Positions 4,835-8,869 of a DNA stretch of 8,869 nucleotides are shown here, one piece after another. Below the pieces are notes generated by a model that ran no database searches, was not told the origin of the DNA, and saw only the letters and a program-made list of their open reading frames with translations. The stretch is taken from the NCBI GenBank assembly GCA_001593845.1, contig LUCF01000022.1:1-8869 (forward strand), read 5' to 3'. Each line of letters opens with the position of its first letter. Within the stretch, counting starts at the first letter, position 1. The position numbers and the translations under genes were made by a program. The stretch comes from Candidatus Bathyarchaeota archaeon B63 (lineage in GTDB: Archaea > Thermoproteota > Bathyarchaeia > Bathyarchaeales > DTEX01).

Positions 4835-5770
4835 ATGATTAATGCTGGGGGAGACCCTGAAGTGTTACGGCTGAACGATGTTGAGATCGAGGATACCTAC
4901 GCCGAGCTCTTCAACATGTGGGCTGGACGGGTCCTAATAACGGCTGAGAATGAGAAGTGGAGCCGGATAGCGGCTGAGGTTGCGACGGGATACGCCTCAT
5001 CCATAATTGGGTCGCCAGCCGAGGCTGGGATAGAGGGGGATGTGAGCCCAGAGGAGACCCCGGACGGAAGGGTGGGGAAGCTCATCCAGATATATCATCA
5101 CAGCAGGGCTGAACTTAAGAGGCAGATGATAAGCAGGATAGGGCAATGCATCATGACCTGTCCCACAACAGCGGCCTTCGATGGGCTGCCAAGGGCTAAG
5201 AGGAGGCTTAAGGTTGGGAGGAGCCTGAGGCTCTTCGGGGATGGATTCCAGAGGAGGGACGAGATAGCCGGGAGGAGGGTTTGGCGGATACCCACTATGG
5301 AGGGCGAGTTCATAGTCGAGGATAGCTTCGGGGCGATGAGGGCGGTGGCGGGAGGAAACTTCCTCATACTCTCAGAGAGCATGGAGGCCGGGCTTGAGGC
5401 GGCTGAGAGGGCGGTTGATGCAATCCGCCGGAACGTGAAGTACGTGATCCTCCCATTTCCAGGGGGCATCTGCAGATCCGGCTCTAAGGTCGGCTCGATG
5501 AAGTATAAGCTTCCAGCCTCGACGAATCATCCCTACTGCCCAAGCCTTAGGGGAATCGTTCCGGACAGCAAGCTTCCCCCCGAGGTTAAGAGCGTCTACG
5601 AGATCGTTATAAACGGGCTTGACTTGGAGAGCATAAAGAAGGCGATGAGGGAAGGAATAAGGGCGGCAGCTGAGGTCAAAGGCGTAGTGATGATATCAGC
5701 GGGAAACTACGGGGGGAAATTCGGCCCCATGAAGGTATTCCTCCGCGAGATACTGGAGCAGCCGGCTTAG
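4835..5770 (+). CDS. ftr: Formylmethanofuran--tetrahydromethanopterin N-formyltransferase
   Basis: Ftr transfers the formyl group between methanofuran and tetrahydromethanopterin in the cytoplasm, the second step of CO2 reduction in methanogenesis and the archaeal methyl branch of the Wood-Ljungdahl pathway (reverse in oxidation). Family blocks run the full length: NDVEIEDTYAELF at 14-26, PAEAGIEG at 61-68, SPEETPDGR at 71-79, RIGQCIMTCPTTAAFDGLP at 101-119, MEGEFIVED at 155-163, AGGNFLIL at 172-179, PFPGGICRSGSKVGSMKYK at 207-225, VYEIVINGLD at 254-263 and ISAGNYGGK at 287-295. The length of 311 is close to the usual ~300. Family proteins begin just before the N-x-VEIEDT block, so residues 1-9 may be untranslated: GTG at 4862, 8 nt after GGGGGAG, would give a 302-residue product and is a strong alternative. 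Its stop overlaps the convergent nucleotidyltransferase stop by 4 bp. Confidence 0.95.
   Translation: MINAGGDPEVLRLNDVEIEDTYAELFNMWAGRVLITAENEKWSRIAAEVATGYASSIIGSPAEAGIEGDVSPEETPDGRVGKLIQIYHHSRAELKRQMISRIGQCIMTCPTTAAFDGLPRAKRRLKVGRSLRLFGDGFQRRDEIAGRRVWRIPTMEGEFIVEDSFGAMRAVAGGNFLILSESMEAGLEAAERAVDAIRRNVKYVILPFPGGICRSGSKVGSMKYKLPASTNHPYCPSLRGIVPDSKLPPEVKSVYEIVINGLDLESIKKAMREGIRAAAEVKGVVMISAGNYGGKFGPMKVFLREILEQPA
4847..4853 (+). promoter_or_regulatory. Shine-Dalgarno for an alternative ftr start
   Basis: GGGGGAG lies 8 nt before an in-frame GTG at 4862. No comparable site precedes ATG 4835, where the nearest purine-rich run is about 20 nt away. Translation from 4862 would place the conserved VEIEDT block near residue 7, as in known Ftr proteins. 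Confidence 0.5.
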
Positions 5771-6474
5771 ACGGTCCTCAGCCTTCTCCTAACAGCCGGT
5801 TTCCTCTCCGCCAGCTCCTTCAGGGCGGACTCGAAGGTCTCATCTGGGAGCAGCTCACGCTCGATGAATAAGCCCGTTCTACCCACCTCATCTCTCCTCA
5901 TCAAGGCTCGAACCCTATCCAGAACGGTCTCCAAGGAGACCCCGAGGATCTTCGCCGCTTCGCCCTCCCGGCCCACTATGCTGCTCTCGATGTGCCCCTC
6001 AGATGTAGGCTCGATCAGCATGAGCCTCTTATCCACCCCAGGAGACCTAGCCCCCCGCCTAAGCATCTCGAGGGTTGCCTCTCCACCGAACCTGTAGAAC
6101 TCCCTCTCCTTCCTTCGGAGCTTCGATAGGGGGAAGGAGACTGATCTTCTCTCGTCGATCTCGATGTAGGCCTTTATAGAGTACGTCGGGGTGGCCTGAA
6201 CCAGGACGCGTTTGGAAATCGGGATGCCGGATCTCTCCAGGGCGGTCTCAACTATGAAGGATGAGACGACCTCAGGGATGAATATGTCGATGTCACTCTC
6301 CTCTGAGACATCCCCCCTCGCAATGCTCCCATGCGTGACCGAGAAGACGCCGAACCCCTCAAGCGCCTCCATGACCTCCACTGCCTCCTCCCTCAACCTG
6401 CGGAGGAGCTCCCAACGTCTCCCGTCATACCTGACCTCTAATCTCTCAGCTCTGAGAAGGGGCTTCTTCGACAT
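5767..6474 (-). CDS. DNA polymerase beta-type nucleotidyltransferase with possible C-terminal helix-turn-helix
   Basis: A 235-residue protein. The nucleotidyltransferase core follows a helical N-terminus: THGSIARGDVSEESDIDIFI at 47-66 gives the GS motif and the two metal-binding acidic residues D61 and D63, and IEID at 104-107 offers the third acidic residue. The rest (about 110-235) is not a standard domain that I can name. Residues about 171-192 (GEAAKILGVSLETVLDRVRALM) look like a helix-turn-helix, and the C-terminus is strongly basic. Such archaeal proteins are annotated only as predicted nucleotidyltransferases. A substrate cannot be assigned, nor is there a HEPN partner alongside to suggest a MNT/HEPN toxin-antitoxin pair. 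Start ATG at 6474 has GGTGG a few bases upstream. The gene is convergent with ftr and overlaps its stop by 4 bp. Confidence 0.8.
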   Translation of the reverse strand: MSKKPLLRAERLEVRYDGRRWELLRRLREEAVEVMEALEGFGVFSVTHGSIARGDVSEESDIDIFIPEVVSSFIVETALERSGIPISKRVLVQATPTYSIKAYIEIDERRSVSFPLSKLRRKEREFYRFGGEATLEMLRRGARSPGVDKRLMLIEPTSEGHIESSIVGREGEAAKILGVSLETVLDRVRALMRRDEVGRTGLFIERELLPDETFESALKELAERKPAVRRRLRTV

Positions 6475-6506
6475 GCCAGGCCACCCACCATTTAATCAGC
6501 ATACCC

Positions 6507-6516
6507 TAATATATCA
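6507..6516 (-). promoter_or_regulatory. TATA box of the nucleotidyltransferase gene
   Basis: TGATATATTA on the minus strand is centred near 6511 and predicts a start near 6485, about 11 nt before ATG 6474. Confidence 0.45.
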
Positions 6517-6621
6517 CCGCTTGCCTTTAAAGACCCGCCTCCCCGTCCGGATCGAGTTAAAAGCCGGTTTCCATCATCCAAGAAGCCGGAGTCTTTGACG
6601 GCCGATTTTGATGTTCCAAAA

Positions 6622-6629
6622 AGTTTATT
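6622..6629 (+). promoter_or_regulatory. TATA box of the tRNA thiolase gene
   Basis: AGTTTATT predicts transcription from about 6652, giving a leader of around 35 nt that includes the Shine-Dalgarno AAGGAG at 6675-6680, 7 nt before ATG 6688. Confidence 0.4.
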
Positions 6630-6687
6630 GATGTCTTCCCTGAAGAGCATCTAGGCGCATTCGCCCCTCTTAAAAAGGAGCAATACG

Positions 6688-7617
6688 ATGCTTAGGTGTT
6701 CGGTCTGCAGGCGGAGAGCCGCATTCTATGCGCGTCGGTACTCTGGGGAGAGGCTCTGCCGAAGATGCTTCTCAGAATCGATAGAGGGTAAGGTCCGAAC
6801 CACCATCAGCAGATATGGCATGTTCAGGTTCGATGACAGAATCGCCGTGGCGGTCTCGGGGGGAAAGGACAGCATCAACCTACTTCACATCCTGTGGAAG
6901 ATCGAGAAGGATTACCCGAAGGCCACGCTCTGCGCCGTCACGGTGGATGAGGGGATAAGGGGCTACCGCGAAGAGGCTATAAGGATAGCGAGGGAAAACT
7001 GTGAGGCTCTTGGGGTCGAGCAGATAACCGTCTCCTTCAAGGAGATCTTTGGGTACACGCTCGACGAGATCGTTGAGAAGACGAGGGAAAAGGGCCAAAC
7101 GCCATGCGCTTACTGCGGGGTGCTGAGGCGACGCGCTTTGAATGTAGCGGCTGAGGAGGCGGGGGCGGACAAGATAGCGACCGCCCACACCTTAGACGAT
7201 GAGGTTCAGACATTCCTCCTGAACATGCTCCACGGGGACCCCATGCGGATCATTCGTTCCGGGCCGAGGTTCATCTCTGATGATAAGAGATTTACGCCGA
7301 GGGTTAAGCCATTCTGCGAGGTTCTTGAACGGGAGTCGGTCCTCTACGCCTACGTGAAGGGCATAAAGTTCCAGGAGAACCCCTGCCCCTACGCCGGCTG
7401 GGCGTTAAGGAATGATGTCCGCTCCTTTCTCAACAGGCTTGAGGAGAGGCATCCAGGTATTAAATATACGCTTTACAGGTCATTCGAGAGGATCCGGGAG
7501 GCATACGCATGGCAGGCTGAGGAGACCACTATAAGGCCATGCAGGGTCTGCGGGGAGCCGACGGCAGGCGAGGTCTGCCAGGTATGCAGGATAATCTCCG
7601 AGCTAGATCTGGTCTAG
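6688..7617 (+). CDS. ttuA: TtuA/Ncs6-type tRNA 2-thiolation protein
   Basis: A 309-residue cytoplasmic ATP-dependent tRNA thiolase. Enzymes of this family activate a tRNA uridine by adenylation and insert sulfur carried by a ubiquitin-like protein, making s2U34 (Ncs6/CTU1) or s2T54 (TtuA). Domains in order: N-terminal zinc finger C4-x2-C7...C24-x2-C27; PP-loop ATP site VSGGKDS at 56-62; CAYCG with C140 and C143, and C233 in NPCPYAGW, the three cysteines that hold the 4Fe-4S cluster in studied TtuA enzymes; HTLDDEVQTFL at 167-177; and a C-terminal zinc finger C285-x2-C288...C297-x2-C300. All are intact. The choice between positions 34 and 54 of the tRNA cannot be made from sequence alone. Monocistronic, with its own promoter; ends 93 bp from the 3' end of the convergent SRP RNA gene. 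Confidence 0.93.
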   Translation: MLRCSVCRRRAAFYARRYSGERLCRRCFSESIEGKVRTTISRYGMFRFDDRIAVAVSGGKDSINLLHILWKIEKDYPKATLCAVTVDEGIRGYREEAIRIARENCEALGVEQITVSFKEIFGYTLDEIVEKTREKGQTPCAYCGVLRRRALNVAAEEAGADKIATAHTLDDEVQTFLLNMLHGDPMRIIRSGPRFISDDKRFTPRVKPFCEVLERESVLYAYVKGIKFQENPCPYAGWALRNDVRSFLNRLEERHPGIKYTLYRSFERIREAYAWQAEETTIRPCRVCGEPTAGEVCQVCRIISELDLV

Positions 7618-7710
7618 ACGGCTGATTGCCGGTATGCCCTCATGAGTGATGATGAGCTAAAAAAGGCGGCAAGCAGGGCAGGGCTGAGGCCATCCATGAT
7701 TCCTTTGGGT
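7618..7710. other. Spacer between tRNA thiolase gene and SRP RNA 3' end
   Basis: A convergent gap. The A6 run at 7659-7664 is T6 on the minus strand, 47 nt after the SRP RNA end, and may stop SRP RNA transcription. I see no clear stop signal for the tRNA thiolase mRNA. Confidence 0.35.
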
Positions 7711-8047
7711 GGACGGCGGGTCACCGAGGCTCGACGTATAGTTTTCACCGTCCCCTCCAGACCTCTAACTCGTACCCGCACCCCTCTGAGCGCCGAACGT
7801 CCAAGCTTAGGTTGCTCCCTCCCGGGCCTGGCCAGGTTCGCCTGGTAAACACGGTTACGCCCTCCCTACGGAGGACGCTCCGTGACCGCCGGCCCCAGAG
7901 GACGGATACTCACTGCTCGAGGGTCCGGAGGCGCCCGGTGATCTTCTACGCCTCACCTCGGCTCTCGGCCCGTCCTATAGAGGGTTTACGGTCGAGGCCT
8001 CCTGCCTCTCAGGGGACCCCTAGCCCCCCGCCTGAGACCCGCCGTCC
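7711..8047 (-). ncRNA. Signal recognition particle (7S) RNA, archaeal type
   Basis: RNA core of the SRP, which binds SRP54 and SRP19 and targets nascent membrane and secreted proteins. The ends close archaeal helix 1 perfectly: GGACGGCGGGTC (8047-8036) pairs with GACCCGCCGTCC (7722-7711). The 5' part holds the Alu domain, including a CGTAAACCC segment resembling the conserved UGUAA motif. In the S domain, helix 6 is an 8-bp stem (7870-7877 with 7858-7865) capped by GUAG, a GNAR tetraloop as bound by SRP19. Helix 8 carries the SRP54 site GGCCAGGCCC...GGGAGCAAC (7832-7811) with tetraloop GGGA at 7823-7820, where most species have GGAA. At about 337 nt it is slightly long for an archaeal SRP RNA and complete. 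Very high GC, as expected of a structured RNA in a thermophile. Confidence 0.95.
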
Positions 8048-8069
8048 AAAAATGATTCTTTTTTGATGT

Positions 8070-8077
8070 TATAAAAG
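8070..8077 (-). promoter_or_regulatory. TATA box of the SRP RNA
   Basis: CTTTTATA on the minus strand is centred 26 bp before the inferred RNA 5' end at 8047, the standard archaeal distance. It fits inside the 38-bp gap after the apgM stop, so the RNA has its own promoter. Confidence 0.75.
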
Positions 8078-8085
8078 GCTTCTTG

Positions 8086-8869
8086 TCATTTCATCTTCCC
8101 CTTAAGCATCCTCATAAGTAGCGGTATGAGTTCCGTTCCATGCTTGAGTACGCCGAGGCTTCCCCTCCTGCATGTGGCCTCTGAGAACCTCTCGATGCCG
8201 TCGGGCTTAATGTCGTCCCCCGCTATCAGCAGTGGGACTGGGTCGTCGCTATGCGCCTTCAAACTGCATGGGGTTGAATGGTCCGCGGTGACGCAGATAA
8301 GGGTCTCATCGAGATCGATTCTGGAGAGGAGCTCCCCCAAGAGGAATCTGTCTACTTGGCTGATGATCTCAGCCTTCCTCTCGAAGTCCCCGTCGTGCCC
8401 AGGCTCATCCGGCCCCTTAATGTGGATGTAGAAGCAGTCGAAGGAGCCATAATTCTCCATGAGCCTCCGCACCCTCAGGTCGCTGTCCGCTCTTATATCG
8501 CCCGTTGGTGGGGGGAGCGGTATCAGATGCATCCCTACGAGCCTCGAGATTCCCCGTTCAACAGGCATGTCCGCGAGGCAGGCGAATCTAACCCCGTACC
8601 GCTCGTTTATGCTGAAGAACCTCGGAACCCTGTCGCCTGCGTCCCTCGAGAGGATCACATTCGCCTTCAGCTTGCCCTCCGCCTCCCTCCTCCTATTAAC
8701 CTCATGCCCATCCAAGACCTCATGGCTCTTCTCAGTGAACTCGTTGAGGAGCTGAGCTGCCCTCCTCGCCTCCTCGGTCTCAACGAGCGGGACGGATCTC
8801 TGCAGAAACATCCCGAAGTTGGGCTTCGCGACGCCCATCCCCTCGAACCGTTCGTAGGCTGGATCCGTA
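8086..8869 (-). CDS. apgM: 2,3-bisphosphoglycerate-independent phosphoglycerate mutase, archaeal type (5' partial)
   Basis: Interconverts 3- and 2-phosphoglycerate in glycolysis/gluconeogenesis; a cytoplasmic metal-dependent enzyme of the alkaline phosphatase superfamily. Only the C-terminal 260 or so residues are present: the frame runs off the right edge, and the codons before the Met at 8838 read TDPAYERFEG, which continues the family's conserved sequence. So that Met is internal, and the N-terminal part with the nucleophilic Ser lies outside the window. Visible family blocks are LLNEFTEKSHEVL, ANVILSRDAGD, FACLADMPVERGI, LPPPTGD, CFYIHIKGPDEPGHDGDF and CVTADHSTPCSLKAHSDDPVPLLI, the last carrying metal ligands D and H. 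Same strand as the SRP RNA, 38 bp upstream of it. Confidence 0.95.
   Translation of the reverse strand, partial: TDPAYERFEGMGVAKPNFGMFLQRSVPLVETEEARRAAQLLNEFTEKSHEVLDGHEVNRRREAEGKLKANVILSRDAGDRVPRFFSINERYGVRFACLADMPVERGISRLVGMHLIPLPPPTGDIRADSDLRVRRLMENYGSFDCFYIHIKGPDEPGHDGDFERKAEIISQVDRFLLGELLSRIDLDETLICVTADHSTPCSLKAHSDDPVPLLIAGDDIKPDGIERFSEATCRRGSLGVLKHGTELIPLLMRMLKGKMK

Larger units (their letters stand above)
6475..6687. other. Divergent intergenic region nucleotidyltransferase / tRNA thiolase
   Basis: A 213-bp gap between divergent genes. It holds a TATA-like box for each side and little else I can support. AAAGAC at 6529 and GTCTTT near 6592 form a distant 6-bp inverted repeat, too short to be convincing. 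Confidence 0.4.

Noticed and set aside
5767..6474. MNT/HEPN toxin-antitoxin system
   Set aside because: No HEPN-type gene is adjacent, and the protein is longer than typical MNT antitoxins; the neighbours ftr and the tRNA thiolase gene have their own promoters.
7646..7687. Possible C/D box small RNA (UGAUGA-like and CUGA motifs)
   Set aside because: The C-like and D-like boxes are about 30 nt apart with no internal D'/C' pair and no terminal stem, so the match is likely chance.
7642..8066. Two plus-strand open frames of 68 and 84 codons
   Set aside because: They lie mostly antisense to the SRP RNA, and their Arg/Pro/Thr-rich products reflect GC-rich structured RNA sequence rather than protein.
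1..8869. CRISPR arrays, transposases, integrase sites, tRNA or rRNA genes
   Set aside because: No regularly spaced repeats, transposase motifs, terminal inverted repeats or tRNA T-arm signatures were seen.

Overview
The window reads as archaeal DNA. Four observations support this: a complete archaeal-type SRP (7S) RNA with closed helix 1 and helix 6; TATA boxes about 26 bp upstream of inferred start sites; C1-carrier enzymes Ftr and FwdD of the methanofuran/tetrahydromethanopterin pathway; and an archaeal-type cofactor-independent phosphoglycerate mutase. Arginine is mostly AGG, isoleucine often ATA, and the SRP RNA is very GC-rich, so a thermophilic anaerobe is likely. Thermoproteota-type lineages with an H4MPT-linked C1 pathway would fit, but I cannot fix the lineage from this sequence.

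Layout, left to right. (1) 34-1259 (+): a membrane-anchored TlpA-like thioredoxin and a CcdA-type membrane thiol transporter, an apparent extracytoplasmic thiol-redox operon. (2) 1339-1755 (-): fwdD, a formylmethanofuran dehydrogenase subunit, convergent with ccdA and divergent from the next gene. (3) 1841-3223 (+): a soluble sulfatase-fold enzyme with Thr where sulfatases carry the formylglycine Cys/Ser. (4) 3224-3529: a gene-poor AT-rich stretch with a TATA-containing perfect palindrome, a hairpin and a cluster of ATCCAT half-sites; possibly an unannotated small RNA or regulatory region. (5) 3530-4725 (-): two related PhoU-like/TrkA-C proteins in tandem. (6) 4835-5770 (+): ftr, divergent from the PhoU/TrkA-C pair. 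(7) 5767-6474 (-): a nucleotidyltransferase with a possible C-terminal helix-turn-helix, overlapping the ftr end by 4 bp tail to tail. (8) 6688-7617 (+): a TtuA/Ncs6-type tRNA thiolase. (9) 7711-8047 (-): SRP RNA. (10) 8086-8869 (-): apgM, 5' end outside the window.

Ftr and FwdD act at adjacent steps: Fwd makes formylmethanofuran from CO2 (or runs in reverse) and Ftr moves the formyl group to tetrahydromethanopterin. They lie about 3 kb apart in separate transcription units. The SRP RNA and the tRNA thiolase are housekeeping genes, and apgM belongs to glycolysis/gluconeogenesis. I see no mobile element, CRISPR array, tRNA or rRNA. The least explained parts are the Thr-type sulfatase-fold enzyme, the orphan PhoU/TrkA-C pair, the nucleotidyltransferase and the 306-bp interval.
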